Source of the DNA: Mallotus nudiflorus | Lineage: Eukaryota; Streptophyta; Magnoliopsida; Malpighiales; Euphorbiaceae | Reading direction: 5' to 3' | Length of the DNA stretch: 64,000 bases | Assembly (NCBI GenBank): GCA_947683625.1 | Contig: CANTUR010000038.1 | Location: 434,001 to 498,000, forward strand | Shown: positions 1-11,337 of the stretch, in pieces | How positions within the stretch are numbered: the first letter of the stretch is position 1 | How the letters are laid out: every line of letters begins with the position of its first letter | The notes under the pieces: model-generated | Told to the model about the DNA's origin: nothing | Database searches by the model: none | What the model saw: only the letters and a program-made list of their open reading frames with translations | Position numbers and translations under genes: made by a program

Positions 1-1339
1 AATCTGGTTTTGCATATTTGCATGACAATAAACACGAGTTAGAAATATAAAAGACCTCCTCCAATCCATACATATGAATGACATCCTGATAACTAGAGCT
101 TGAGGCTCATAAAAGCTCATAGAGCTTGGCTAACCCAGAATAGCATAGGATGAAGTCTCATCCCAATTGTATTCGAGTCTAACATTGGAACCAAACTCAA
201 GAATTGGACACTCAGACATATCAAATTGCATTCGAAGGATAAGTTTAGTGAAGTGCATGGCACCAAGTTAAAACTCCGATATTCAATATTACATAAAGCA
301 AAAATCATGATAACATCTTCAAGGACAAGGTCATTCAAGCAATAATTGAAGTAAACAATGAACACAAATATTCGTTCAACTCAAAGGCGGGATAAGAGGT
401 CATCAGAGATAACTTTTCTCTTGTTTCTTAATTATTTATTTTCACTTAATTATTTATTCTTATATAAATATTTATAGCTTGTTACATAAGAACACTTACA
501 CATCTACACATAGATGCTCGTATATATATATATGATTATTATTCGTGTAAAACATACATCAATGACATTGATATATTTATTATACAAGGGCTAACCATCA
601 ATTAAGATCGATCAAACGATCCCAAAATTATTGTTCCTTCATCTCTCATTACAAATGAAGATGTTACTTTAAAGCACCCGTCAATTTAAACAATTGGACA
701 CTCTGATCATCTTACTCGACAATAACATGCAAAAATTATCAAAAGACATTAAACACATTACCAAGCAATGCTAAGGTTAACAAGCACTCATTCATGCTCA
801 AACAATAATTGGTGGCTCCCGCTAAAAGCTATATCCAACAATACTCAGACAAATCCTACTCTGCAACATATCCTTATTCATGAAACAGAGAATGTTTAGC
901 AAGAATAAGACAAAAATGGAGACAAGTATACCCCTTATATAGCCATATAACTCAAAGCATAATTCTAAAACATCATAGCCAACATCACACGCTATCCTCT
1001 ATTCAAGAAAAAGGGCAACCTTAGCCGCCTTTCACCTGAACTACAATACTCATTTTATGACTTAGATTGAGCGAGCTTAAAATTCTGGTCCTTTAAAACC
1101 CATCTTCCATCATTTTAAAAACCCTTACTAAATTACTATCTCATATTATGGAGCTTAGATTGAAAGGGCTCAAACTCATTACAAGGATCATAATATCCTT
1201 CTTGTTGTGAAAATATTACCAATAACAAATGCTCAAAAAATCAAACATCTGCAACAATAATATTCGAACTCAACATAAGTCATTATTCTGACTAGGTAGC
1301 TGCCATTAATAGAGTTATTAAAATTCATAAATAGAGAAA
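1..1339. other. AT-rich DNA with no recognisable gene
   Basis: I see no coding region, RNA gene or transposon ends here. A short (TA)n run lies near 520-532. The only open frames are short and resemble nothing I know. It could be the internal part of a decayed retroelement whose LTR lies at about 1928-2490, but nothing coding supports that. Confidence 0.5.
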
Positions 1340-1620
1340 TATTATACGGCACGTGGGCCGTGCTTCTAATGCACCAAGCATCTAAGTCCAGTGACTGAAG
1401 CTGGCACCTTTAGGTCACTTTTATAGTACTGAGGTTCTAAGCATGAAAGTCTCAGGCCATAGCCCTGAGCATCTAAGTCTAATGACTGAAGTTGGCACCC
1501 TCATGTCATTTCGATAGTATTGAGGTTTGACATTTGGGCTATGCTTTTAATGTATTGAGATTATTTACACTTGGGCCACACTTTTAACTCACCAAGCATC
1601 AAAACTCTAGTGACGATTGG
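1340..1620. repeat. degenerate tandem repeat, period about 91 bp
   Basis: A block beginning 'gcatctaagtccagtgac' (about 1378-1437) recurs as 'gcatctaagtctaatgac' (about 1469-1528). Both run through '..ggcacc..', '..tagta.tgaggtt'. A weaker third relative ('caccaagcatcaaaactc') lies near 1597. Such repeats are common in non-coding internal regions of plant LTR elements, but I cannot assign a family. Confidence 0.6.
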
Positions 1621-1910
1621 TTCTGCTAAGTTCTCTCCATACTGGCAGGTTAATCCCTTACACCAAGCATTTTTATTGTAGGTTCTATACACTCAAGTAC
1701 AACTGGCACTTTAATAATGTTCTTATGCGATGATTTTAAGACTTGGTACTAAGTTTCATTTCTTCTTATGATTGAGGCTGGCCACCTCAGCTCACTCTTC
1801 CATATCATATGTAATTACTCAAGCAGTCTCTGTCTCCAGGTAGAATAATGACGTTTCCATCATCTTATAGACCCGGACACATAAGATATAAATATCCGAA
1901 CATACTTTTG

Positions 1911-1923
1911 GAGGGGGGGGGGA
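1911..1923 (+). other. polypurine-tract-like G run
   Basis: A GAGGGGGGGGGG run lies a few bases before a TG dinucleotide at 1928, where an LTR-like sequence begins. In LTR retrotransposons the polypurine tract sits just 5' of the 3' LTR. Here the same LTR is followed by a primer-binding site, so it looks like the 3' LTR of something upstream and the 5' LTR of copia A downstream. The run could be chance. Confidence 0.35.
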
Positions 1924-1927
1924 CTCT

Positions 1928-2490
1928 TGATATCCTATATCAATATCCTATTCTAATAAGGGTTATATTCCCATAAAGTGGAGGATTACTTGAATAAGAA
2001 AAAAGCTTAATAAAGAAATTTGTTTCAATTAGGAAGATTACTCTACAAAGGAAGTCTCCTTCTCTCCTAAACAAGGCAATCCTATAAAACTAAGGAATTA
2101 TATTCCTAAGAGGTTTGAACAATACCTTCTCCTATAAATACCTCTCATGTCATTCATTCTGACACTCTCATATTCTCATTCTTATATTCACTCATCTCCC
2201 CATTCTCATTATACAACATCACCAAGACAAATTTTCATCACTTCATTACCACATCATCCAAGCAATCACTCTTTATTCTCTATTCTATTATATTTATTTA
2301 CTTTATTATATTTTTCCTTATACCATTATTAACTTAAGCTTGGAAGTGTTTATAGGAGAAACCCACCCCTTTACCTGTTCTTCTCGTCGATGTAGGTTCC
2401 ACTAGTAAGAAATATCAATTTAGAGTTATCAATACTTGACATTTACATAGTAATATAATGCTTTTCAATCTCCAATCGTTTCTCTAAGTT
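1928..2490 (+). repeat. putative 5' LTR of copia element A
   Basis: This non-coding block starts with TG after a G-rich tract and ends directly at a TGGTATCAAAG primer-binding site. It contains a clear TATA box (TATAAATA, 2133-2140) followed by a pyrimidine-rich leader, as in an LTR U3/R boundary. Only its last 60 bp (2432-2491) recur at the 3' end of the element (6978-7037, 58 of 60 identical by eye). The two LTRs therefore do not match over their full length. Confidence 0.5.
2133..2140 (+). promoter_or_regulatory. TATA box inside LTR of copia A
   Basis: TATAAATA lies in a C/T-rich context about 355 bp upstream of the primer-binding site. It is the likely core promoter of the old element. 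Confidence 0.45.
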
Positions 2491-2500
2491 GGTATCAAAG
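2490..2500 (+). other. primer-binding site of copia A
   Basis: TGGTATCAAAG is one substitution from the complement of the plant initiator-Met tRNA 3' end (TGGTATCAGAG). It sits immediately after the LTR. Confidence 0.65.
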
Positions 2501-3386
2501 AATACAAATAAAAAAAGACTACTTCTTCGTTCCTTTCTTCTTCTTCTTCTTTATCACCTTCCGCCTCTTCCATAATCTCCCATACTGTCACTTCTTCTTT
2601 TCCCTCCCTTTTATCTCCTTCTTCTTTTTTTACCACACCATCTTAAATTAATCATACATTCTTTATCAAATTGACTTCCAAGAATTATATTCCTTAGAAG
2701 CTACAATTTTCTCCCTAATTGAATTTCTACAATCTTCATTGCATTATTAATAGTACTGAAGTTGCTCCTCCAAAAGACATTATTGACTTTACTATAAATC
2801 AACTTGTTCCTAATCCATAATATCATTTTTTATTTTACAAAGATTAGCACTTGTCTTCTTAGTTGATGTCTTCCATATTTGAGGAAGTATATCCTTATCT
2901 TATTGGTCTAAATTCCTCTGCTGAAATTTAGAGAGCCTTGGCTATAGCTTATGGGGTCATAAGTAATGCCCAAAAAACATAAATTCACATTGAATTGCAT
3001 AACCTTTCCAAGGGAGATAAGTCTATCTCTCAATATCTTTACTAAGCTAAAGCTTTAGTTGATTCTTTAACCTTTACTGGACAGGCTATATCCTCATTAG
3101 AATTCAATGCCATTAGCTTTCAAAAATTGGGTACTGAGTATAATGGCATCATTGGTACCTTACAATAATGATTTGATTCACTTTCTTTTAATGAACTTCA
3201 CTCGTAGCTTGTCTCATGCTAATTATTATTGAATTCTTAGCAACCTGAATTCCCATTGGCAATTTTGTGTAATGTGTTGGGCCCTCTTCATTATCATCAT
3301 TTTCTCAGTTTATTGGTTCTAACCGAGGACGTTCATCAAATTGGGGTGGCTGAAGAGGTTACAATAATTCATCCAATTCTATTGCT

Positions 3387-3431
3387 TTCCAGATATGTGG
3401 ATTAACTAATCACATTGTACTAAATTATTGC
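3387..3431 (+). pseudogene. gag zinc knuckle remnant, copia A
   Basis: The frame reads F-QICGLTNHIVLNYC, a CX2CX4HX4C knuckle whose first Cys is replaced by Phe. It would have bound genomic RNA in the nucleocapsid. Upstream gag (about 2510-3300) is too broken to follow. Confidence 0.65.
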
Positions 3432-3543
3432 CAAAGATTTGATACTAATGTTGCACCTCATTCCTGCTTCTCTTTCAATTCAGCCAATTAAAATTTTGGT
3501 GACTCTTAGGTGAATATGTAAGCTAATCTCTCTTCGGTTTAGT

Positions 3544-3813
3544 TTGCTCTCTTCATTTACCTTGGTTCCTCCAATGACGTGGTATCCTAACACAGGAGTG
3601 AAACATCATGTCACTCCTGACTTGTCTTCCCTCAGCATTTCTAATGACTACAAAGGTACAAATAAATTAATAGATGGTAATGGTAATGCTTTACAAATTG
3701 ATAATATTAGACATGGCTTGCTTTCTTCTCCCTTTAAACCACTTCTTCTTAAAAATATATTACATGTGCCTGCCATTACAAAACCTTTGCTTTTTGTAAA
3801 AAAATTATATTGA
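3544..3813 (+). pseudogene. copia protease remnant, copia A
   Basis: An 89-codon frame contains WYPNTGVKHHVTPD, matching the aspartic protease start of plant copia Pol. The catalytic Asp of the D-T/S-G motif is Asn here (NTG), so the domain is inactive. The following 'LLLKNILHVPAITKPLL' is the usual protease C-terminal strand. Confidence 0.8.
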
Positions 3814-3971
3814 GATAATTGCTATTTTTTTGAATTTCATGATGATCATTGCCTTATAAAAAGACTAGATCTCCAGAAAGACAATGCTTTGAGGAAACAA
3901 GTGAACTTGGACTCTATAAATTACAAGGTGTTTCACCATCTCTTTAGAATGCAGCTGCATATTTTATCTCC

Positions 3972-4256
3972 TTGGAAAATTGGCATGCAAGACTAGGGCA
4001 TCCCAACTACTCTACTATTTGTCGATTAGTTCATCAATTTTCTCTTCTATATTTAAACAATAAAATTCCTAAAAATAAATGTGAAGCTTGGTGCTTAGGC
4101 AAACTTCATTGTTTACCATTGTGCTCGACTCACCATCGTAGTACTCAGCCTTTACAGTTGATACATTATGATGTTTGGGGTCTTACACCTATGTCTTCTT
4201 TTTCTAGTTTTAAGTATTTTGTAATTTTTATCAATGATTTCTCTTTATTTACTTAA
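3972..4256 (+). pseudogene. copia GAG-pre-integrase and integrase start, copia A
   Basis: A 94-codon frame begins WHARLGHPN (the HHCC-type His motif), continues through the Cys pair region and reaches 'LQLIHYDVWG', which carries the first catalytic Asp of D,D35E. It ends at a stop where the family has Trp/Tyr. The rest of the integrase core (about 4257-4700) is badly broken. Confidence 0.8.
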
Positions 4257-5404
4257 CTTTATCCCATTAAATGTAAGAGTGAAGTTCCTACCATTTTTTT
4301 TAATCAATTTCAATCCATGGTAAAAAATAATTTGATTTAAAAATTAAATCTTTTAATTTTATTTGGGGAGGGGAGTCCGACATTTACATAAATAATTTAA
4401 AAATATAGGAATTGTTCATCGTATCACTTACCCTTATACACATGAACAAAATGGCACATTTAAAAGAAAAATTTGAAGTATTGTTGATCTTGGTCTTGCT
4501 TTGTTAGGCCATTGTGGAGCACTTTTCAAATTTTGAGAATATGAATTTGAAACTATGATTTTTTTTAATTAATCGAATGCCTACCACCTCTTTAAAAAAT
4601 AAGTTCCATATAAGGTTTTATACAAAAAAGATCTAGATTATTCTTTTCTTTGTATTTATGGATGTGCTATTTATCCTTTTCTTTGTCTTTATAATTTAAA
4701 TAAATTTTCTTTTTGAACTAAATAATGTGTTTTTCTAGGCTACTCTCCTCATCATTTAGGTTATAGGTATTTTGATAAAATTAATTATAAGATTTATGTG
4801 GCTCGTCATGTTGAGTTTAATGAGAATTTATTTCCTTTTCATCACCTAAACTATGTTTCTCTACTCTTGATAACCCACCAGTGTACATGTTAACAGCTCA
4901 TTGGTTACAAATCACGCACCAGATTCCAAGTTCATTTATGACTTCAGGTATTGTTTCCTTACCTAACTTAACCACTTCATGTCCTATTACTTCTATCCTT
5001 TCTTAATTGCAATCTATTTCCCTTTCCCTATCTACATCCAATTCAACCAACTCTTCTCCACCTCATCCTCGTACCACTATCTATGAGTCAAATGGACTCA
5101 ATCTCTTTGTTGATCTCTATTAACAATAACCTACATCACCCGAACCTTATCCTTTTAAACAACCTGATATATATCCATTACAACCATCCAAACCTAATCC
5201 TTCCCAAACACCCAAAACTCATCCATTATAACCACTTGAACCATCACTCTCTTAACCAGTTCATTGTACTTATCCAATGAAGTTACGAGCTTGTACTCTT
5301 TTTCGCAAGCCACAATACATCTTGTCACTACTGCCAATTCCGAAAATCCCTTTGAACTTAGCTCCTTTGCCCAAGCTCACAAAATTACATAATGGAAATA
5401 CACT

Positions 5405-5945
5405 ATGTCTAATGAAATGTCAGCTTTGCTTAACAATCATACATGGACTCTTGTTCCTCCACCTTTGCATGTAAATGCCATTAGCAACCAATGGGTGTAT
5501 AAAATCAAAAGAAATATTGATGGTACTATAGAGCGACTCAAGGCTCGCTTAGTGGCTTGTAGCTATTCTCAAGAATATGAGATTGATTACACAAACACCT
5601 TTAGTCTACTTGTCAAGCCTCATACCCTATAGACTATTTTATCTATAGTTATGTCCTGTGGTTGGTTGCTTCACGAATTGGATGGCTTTTTTAAATGGGG
5701 ACTTGCATGAAGATATGTATATGGTTCAGCCTCAAGGTTTTGTTGATAAAAGACATCAAAACTATGTCTGTAAGTTATAAAAATCTCTTTAAGGTCTCAA
5801 ACAAGCACCACGTGCTTGGTACCAAAAGCTCAGCTCCTACTTATCATCGATTAGGTTTTCTAATTCCTAAGTGGATCCATCTTTGTTTATTTACAATCAT
5901 GGCAAGGATCATTATTTTATTTGGTATATGTTGATGATGTGGTTC
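5405..5945 (+). pseudogene. copia reverse transcriptase remnant, copia A
   Basis: 5405-5632 reads NNHTWTLVPPP..NQWVYKIKRN..GTIERLKARLVA, the canonical copia RT N-terminus. After a stop, frames continue with a FLNGDLHEDMYM-like piece near 5690 and 'LKQAPRAWYQKL' near 5800. The YVDD polymerase motif is preserved in frame at about 5926-5937. Several frame changes separate the pieces. Confidence 0.85.
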
Positions 5946-6573
5946 TTACTAGAAATTTTCATTCTATTATTCAATAACATTTTTAAAAATTACACAACAT
6001 TTTTTCTCTTTGTGACTTAGGTGTCCTTCACTATTTTCTTAGTGTTCAGGTACAACATACTTCCATTGGACTTCTTTTATCACAACACTTATACATTCAA
6101 CAAATTCTTCGACATGCTAGTATGCTTAATTGTAAATCATATTCAACACCAATGGTGTTATGTTCTACTCTTTCTAAGCTTCAAGACATGACTTTATCTT
6201 TAGAAGATTCCGTTAAGTATCGCAAATTATGTGGTAGTCTTCAATATATTTCACTTGACTGGATTTTTCTTTCTCTATGAATTAGTTATGTTAATTTATG
6301 CATTAGCCCACCAATGAACACTACAAAGCCCTTAAACGCATGCTCAGATTTTTACAAGGTTCTTCAAATCATTACTTGCTTATTCAAAGATGTTCTATGT
6401 CTCGTCTTGTTGCCTTTAGTGACTCGGATTGGGCGAGTTTCCTGAAAGATAGAAAGTCTACTAGTGGGTATCTCATTTATCTTGGAAAAAATCTTCTTGC
6501 ATGAAATTCTCATAAAAAAATTGTTGCTCAATCATCCACTGAATCTGAATTCAAAGTCGTTGTTGGTGTTAGT

Positions 6574-6885
6574 GTGGAGTTAAAATGGTTGAAGACATTG
6601 TTAGCTAAATTAAGCGTGCATCTTTCTGCATCGCCTCATATTTATTGTAACAATATTGGTGCTATGTATCTCTCTTATAATCTAGTTTTTCAATCACAAA
6701 CTCGCCATGTTGAAGTTGATTTTCATTTTGTTCGAAATCAAGTCTTGAATAAGGAGATTATTGTGTCTTTGGTTTCTTCTAAAGATCAGCTAGCTGATAT
6801 AATGACCAAACCACTCACTCATGCATTGTTTCATCATTTTCGGGACAAGCTTCGGGTGCTTTCCCTACCTTCAGCTTGCGGTGGC
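6574..6885 (+). pseudogene. copia RNase H remnant, copia A
   Basis: The frame contains YCNNIGAMYLSYN, TRHVEVDFHFVR and SSKDQLADIMTKPL, the conserved copia RNase H landmarks. The usual CDN catalytic Asp is Asn. Upstream, 6420-6560 holds the 'DWASFLKDRKSTSGYLIYLG' and 'QSSTESEFK' portions in another frame. Confidence 0.85.
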
Positions 6886-6977
6886 TGTGAAGATAATGTC
6901 TCCTTCTACAACACTACCATGGTTTTAGTTTATTGTTCTCATCTTAGTTGTTGTACCACATCTTATTCTTTGCATTT

Positions 6978-7037
6978 ATACTTGACATTTACACAGTAAT
7001 ATAATGCTTTTCAATCTCCAATCGTTTCTCTGAGTTG
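6978..7037 (+). repeat. 3' terminal repeat of copia A (end of LTR)
   Basis: These 60 bp match 2432-2491 with two differences by eye. They mark the 3' end of the element. The sequence just upstream (6887-6977) does not match the 5' LTR, so the 3' LTR is rearranged, recombinant or largely lost. Confidence 0.7.
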
Positions 7038-7335
7038 TAGTTACCAATTACCAAACCAAAATTAATATACATTTTTGCAATGTATAATTAAATTTTAGAT
7101 AATGGACTGATTACTAGACACCTTTGCAATGCCTTGAAGATGGAAATATCTTCATTCTTTTAAACTTGTAAACTAATTTCTATAATTTTTTTTCATATGT
7201 TAATTTTTTAGTTTGTTGTTTTTAACTTTGAACAATTGCATATATTTAGATACTTAATTACATATGCAGTCAATTTATCTTTTTAAAGTTTTTTTTTGCC
7301 AAAAATATATAAATAGAATATTAATTTGATTGGTA

Positions 7336-7600
7336 TTTTTTTTTTTTTTGCCAAAGTAGAATTTCATTCAATAAAAAGCTAGAAGCCCAAGACTAATCAT
7401 AATACAAATAAGTCTAAAAATCCAGACTAAACCCATTACAAATAAGCCCAAAACATAAATATAAGAAAACCCTAACAATAGCAACACATAAGCATCTAGA
7501 AGAAGATTACATCCTCTACATTGCATCCTCACACAGAGCTCAAGAACGCTCCTCATGAACATAACGCTTCACCAAACTTTTTGCTCCAGTTGCATTCTTG
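7336..7600 (-). mobile_element. retroposon 3' end with poly(A) tail (minus strand)
   Basis: On the minus strand the sequence ends '..attgaatgaaattctac', then 'tttggc' and a run of A (plus strand T run near 7336-7350). That is the usual 3' end of plant LINE- or SINE-type insertions. A 64-codon minus frame (7368-7562) has no recognisable domain. The 5' end and target duplication were not found. Confidence 0.4.
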
Positions 7601-8044
7601 GGCAAATTTGCAAGCAATAAGGATAACAATATGAATGAATGTGATGTCACATCAAATAGTTGATTGTGATGAAAGAGGGAGATGTGAAATGAATTCTACC
7701 TAGAGCAATTAAGTTAGCTGAACTCTGTAAACAATACTACGATCATATTGAAACTCCATTAATTTTCTAAATGAAGCTTTATAGGCACAATATGGAGATT
7801 ATTCAAGGTTTGATTTTGAATTATGAAAATATATTCAAAATATTTGTAGGAGACCAAAAATCAGTCTAGTAAAAAGGAGAAAAAAAAAAAACCCTAGCAA
7901 AAGAATTACACCTAAATGATCTAAAAAAAACAGCACTACAACAGGAGAAAGAAAAAGAAAAAACATATATATGGTACAAGGAGGATGCTGCGCTACCACT
8001 AATAAAAAGAAGAAAAATTTCCACCATAAGTAACATTTTTTAGC
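7601..8044. other. intergenic, no gene seen
   Basis: A-rich sequence with poly(A) stretches near 7880-7890 and 7925-7960. No coding region or element ends were recognised. Confidence 0.5.
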
Positions 8045-8800
8045 TTTTGAATTTTCTTTTTCATTTTTTGCTTGCGTATTTTTTTCCGTATTCTTTTTAT
8101 AATTTATTTGTTTTTCACTCGTAACCTTTTCTTGTAATTCAGTTTATCTTTATTTCATTTTTTTCATTTTTTTTATTTATTTTTTTATGGCTGTTAAAGT
8201 CATTTCCTCTTTCCTATGTCTCATTCATCTCTGCCACTTTCACTTCATTCTTTTTATTTACTTATTTGTTTATTCTTAAAGAGAGTGCATCCATCTCTAC
8301 CTTTTTCGCTTCATTCTTTATTTATTTATCTATTTTTGAAGAGAGTGATTCTTATTTGTAAGTCTCGTAAGTCTTTTTCAGGGAAAAGTAGAAAAAAAAA
8401 TAGTATTTGATTTTAACCTTAGTTATTTCCCATGTGGTTTAAATTACGATAAGCTGATATTATATATGCTAAATTATTAGTAAATATAGTCAAATCATCT
8501 AATAATGTCACGATAAATGATATTTTAATTATATCACTTTGAGAAAAAAAAAAGAAATATTTTTAAAGTGTTATATTTTGAGTTGTAATTTATCTTTATA
8601 ATAAATGGTCTACAACTACTACTATATTATTACTATTATTAAAATATAAAATGTCTATTATATTAAAATTTAAGCTTAAAATAAAAAAATAAAAAAAAAT
8701 AGATTGTATAGTTTCAAACAATTTAATTAATAAATAAGAATGTGAAATTTATATTACAACATCATTTAAACTTAAAATATGAGAAATAAGAGAATTATTA

Positions 8801-8834
<34 letters not shown>

Positions 8835-8945
8835 CAAACAAATAAAAATATGGAATGGCCATTATATTTTATTTTAAAATAAAAATATGAAAATAAAAAA
8901 ATAACATTATATAATTTCAAATTGTATAATTTATTAATTAAAATA

Positions 8946-8982
<37 letters not shown>

Positions 8983-8985
8983 ACT
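8045..8985. repeat. dispersed AT-rich repeat, copy 1
   Basis: It aligns by eye with 61905-62568 over much of its length. Shared landmarks in the same order are 'cttgtaattcag', 'gaagagagtgattc', 'tttaaattgcaacaagctg'-like, 'ttatattaaaatttaa', 'acaacatcatttaaa', 'ataagagaattatta' and an (ATT)n tract. Copy 1 also contains a local ~70-bp duplication at about 8216-8350 ('cacttcattctttttattta..gaagagagtg' twice). I see no open frame or clear termini, so it may be an unclassified non-autonomous element. Confidence 0.65.
8799..8835. repeat. (ATT)n microsatellite
   Basis: An uninterrupted run of ATT/TTA triplets within the dispersed repeat. A second run follows at about 8947-8982. Confidence 0.9.
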
Positions 8986-9510
8986 TGTTAGTTATTATTT
9001 TTATTAAGTAATCTAATCTTCTTGATGTTATTTAAAATTATTGAGTTAAGTAATATTATTATAATTATTATTTTTATTATTGCATATAATATATATACAT
9101 ATACTATAAATAACCAAAATACTGTAGTCTTGCCCAAAATTACGTCTTTGTGATTAAAATAATTAGTGATGTTACAAACAAAAATAAAAGAAGATATCAT
9201 TTTTTTTAATTAAAATATGTTATTATTGTACTTAATAACCTATTAATTATTATTATCATTAAGTAATATAATATAATCTTATTGATATTATTCAAAATTA
9301 ATGAGGTAAATAATATTAATTTAATTATTATTTTTATTGTATACTAATATATATAAACATATATTATAGATAACTAAAACGACATAATTTTATCTAATAC
9401 TACGTTATTTTAATTAAAATAAGTAGTGATCTTGCAAATAAAAATAAGAGAAATTAGATTATTTTTATTAATTAAAATATAATATAACCTTATTATATTT
9501 AATAACTTAA
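8983..9510. repeat. two diverged tandem copies of a ~255-bp AT-rich unit
   Basis: 8983-9240 and 9241-9510 share in order 'attaagtaat..aat', 'attattttta', 'atatatata.acatata', 'ataacc/taactaaa', 'gattaaaata..tagtgat.tt.caaa.aaaaataa' and 'ttaattaaaatat'. No coding content. Confidence 0.6.
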
Positions 9511-9929
9511 TTATTTGTATATATATACAGTTGTCAAAAATATATATATAATATACGGTTAAACATACACAATAATTTTTATTGAAAATATATAATAAAT
9601 ATATATTTATACAAAAATATATAAACATACATAAAATTTTATTGTTTATTTTGTTGGAAATAAATATAAATTTAATCAACAATATAAATTTGTGTCTGTT
9701 TTAACTGAAAGAATAAAATTTTTATATCAAATCATCCTGAAAATAAAATAATACCGCTATAAAAATCCATATATATATATATATATATTAAATGCTGAGT
9801 ACTAAAATCATTTAGACTAAAATTTGACACATATCCTTTCTCATAGTTCAATATTTAGCTCTAAACGATTATGTGTTGAATTCTAAAAATTTACCATATT
9901 TTTTTATTAAAAAAATTTAAAATAAAATA
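9511..9929. other. AT-rich spacer with (TA)n
   Basis: AT-rich DNA including a short (TA)n near 9770-9788. Nothing coding is visible. Confidence 0.5.
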
Positions 9930-9933
9930 CCTT

Positions 9934-10083
9934 TTGTTTCCCTTTATCATCGATCCCTCCTCTCATTCCTTCTCAATTTATTACTTTTTTTCCCTCTATT
10001 CTGAACACAAAATTAGAATCCTTTGTTTTAAAATTCAATTACTTCACTTCACAATCGATTTCCAATCTCTCCGCTCCCTCCAC
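9934..10083 (+). other. possible 5' UTR exon with splice donor
   Basis: This pyrimidine-rich, non-coding block resembles a plant 5' leader (TCATCGATCCCTCCTCTC..) and ends 'ctccctccacag|gtacc', a plausible donor. It lies directly upstream of the REV3-exon array. It could be the leader of the same captured or broken gene, but no REV3 first coding exon was found between here and the array, so the link is inference. Confidence 0.35.
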
Positions 10084-10888
10084 AGGTACCTTCCCCTTCT
10101 TCTTCTTTCGCTTTACTCTTTACATCTCAATTTCTCATCATTACATTTTATTGTATACAAACACCATTTTTTAAGACCATATACTTTATTGGCCTATACA
10201 TCTGAAGGAAAAAAGCGATTGAAGACATAATATACATTTTCTCGCTGTTGTTTCTCCCTTTAGATTTCTATCAGGTGGATTATTGTTGCTAGTTTTGTTT
10301 TTCGAACACCCATTAACCTAACTGGGGGAACACATAATATTGAACAATCCACTTCACCAATTTCACTATCAACAAAAATAACTCTTCTTTCAATCACCCA
10401 TTAACCCAATTGGGTCATCTGCTTCCCCCGATAATCAAATTCCTACTACTATTATCATTGGGCTTTTGGGTTGTGGAATGGTATAGCTTTTGTAATTATT
10501 TGCAGTTATGCTGCTATGTCTATCGGAATTTCACAAATTTCATTTGTATGTAGATATTTTAATGTTTTGTGCAAAAGGTGAATACCTATTTCTCTTATCT
10601 GATGGGTTCTTGCAAAATCATTTATCATTTCATTTAATTCAAATGTTTTCAAATGCTTTCTTTTTTTAAAGAATTGAATTTCGATGTTATAATGGAGATT
10701 TGATGTGTTGAGAGAGCTAATTGAATTTGTTAGTAGTTATTGAGTTTGAGATTTTTGTTGTGTCCAAATGAAAATAGGCTCCATGTTTTTCACCTATGTA
10801 GTAGCATTTAAAAAAAATCTCTATAGATAATTTAGGGTTTCTACTAGTGAAAGATTGTCTTTAATGAAAACTTTGTTAATTTTTTAAG

Positions 10889-11124
10889 GAGGGAAGGTGA
10901 ACGAGGTGCCTGTTATAAGGATTTATGGCTCAACGTCAGCTAGTCAAAAAACTTGCTTGCATGTTCATAGAGTAAGTTCGTTTATTATTTATGAGCCCCT
11001 TTTCATTTTGTGGCATACGTAGATTAAGTTTGTGAAGAGCTGAGCTGTTTACATTTGCTCTTATAGGCCTTTCCGTATCTATACATCCTATGTTCATATA
11101 TGCCACTTCATTTAAATCAACAAG
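10889..11124 (+). pseudogene. REV3: REV3 exon pair, array unit 1
   Basis: Exon a (10889-10971, 83 nt, after acceptor AG, before GTAAGT) encodes G-K-VNEVPVIRIYGSTSASQKTC followed by LHVHR. Exon b (11067-11124, 58 nt, AG before, GT after) encodes AFPYLYILCSYMPLHLNQQ. This is the N-terminal region of plant REV3, the catalytic subunit of translesion DNA polymerase zeta. The upstream exon and all downstream exons, including the polymerase domain, are absent, so this is a fragment. Frame and exon phases remain consistent with splicing of a to b. Confidence 0.8.
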
Positions 11125-11274
11125 GTATAATTATTTTAGGAATGACTTTAAATAATGATTTTTGATCTTCATTTGACGAGTGATTCTTGTGTTTAATTTA
11201 TTGAATTACCCTTATCTTCATTTTTTTGTTTAATTTATTGAATTACCCTTTAATTTTTTTCCTTCTTGGGTCAG

Positions 11275-11335
<61 letters not shown>
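11275..11335. repeat. (TA)n microsatellite, array unit 1
   Basis: About 60 bp of TA. The equivalent tracts are at about 12433-12467, 13560-13604, 14703-14717 and 15821-15838, so tract length varies between otherwise near-identical units. Confidence 0.9.

Positions 11336-11337
<2 letters not shown>

Larger units (their letters stand above)
2490..6886 (+). mobile_element. Ty1/copia retrotransposon A, degenerate internal region
   Basis: The order gag, protease, integrase, reverse transcriptase, RNase H is that of Ty1/copia, and it is read here through many frameshifts and stops. Recognisable pieces are a gag zinc knuckle (3387-3431), protease (3544-3813), integrase N-terminal part (3972-4256), RT (5405-5940) and RNase H (6574-6885). 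The RNase H frame ends in a PSACGGC-like tail next to 'agcttgcggtggctg', a likely decayed polypurine tract. The element cannot encode a working polyprotein. Confidence 0.9.

Noticed and set aside
8988..9682. Minus-strand frames rich in Ile, Asn and Tyr
   Set aside because: Product of AT-rich tandem repeats; no conserved motifs.
9934..10230. 98-codon frame starting MFPFIIDPSSHSF
   Set aside because: Low-complexity pyrimidine-rich leader and intron sequence crossing a good splice donor; not protein-like.
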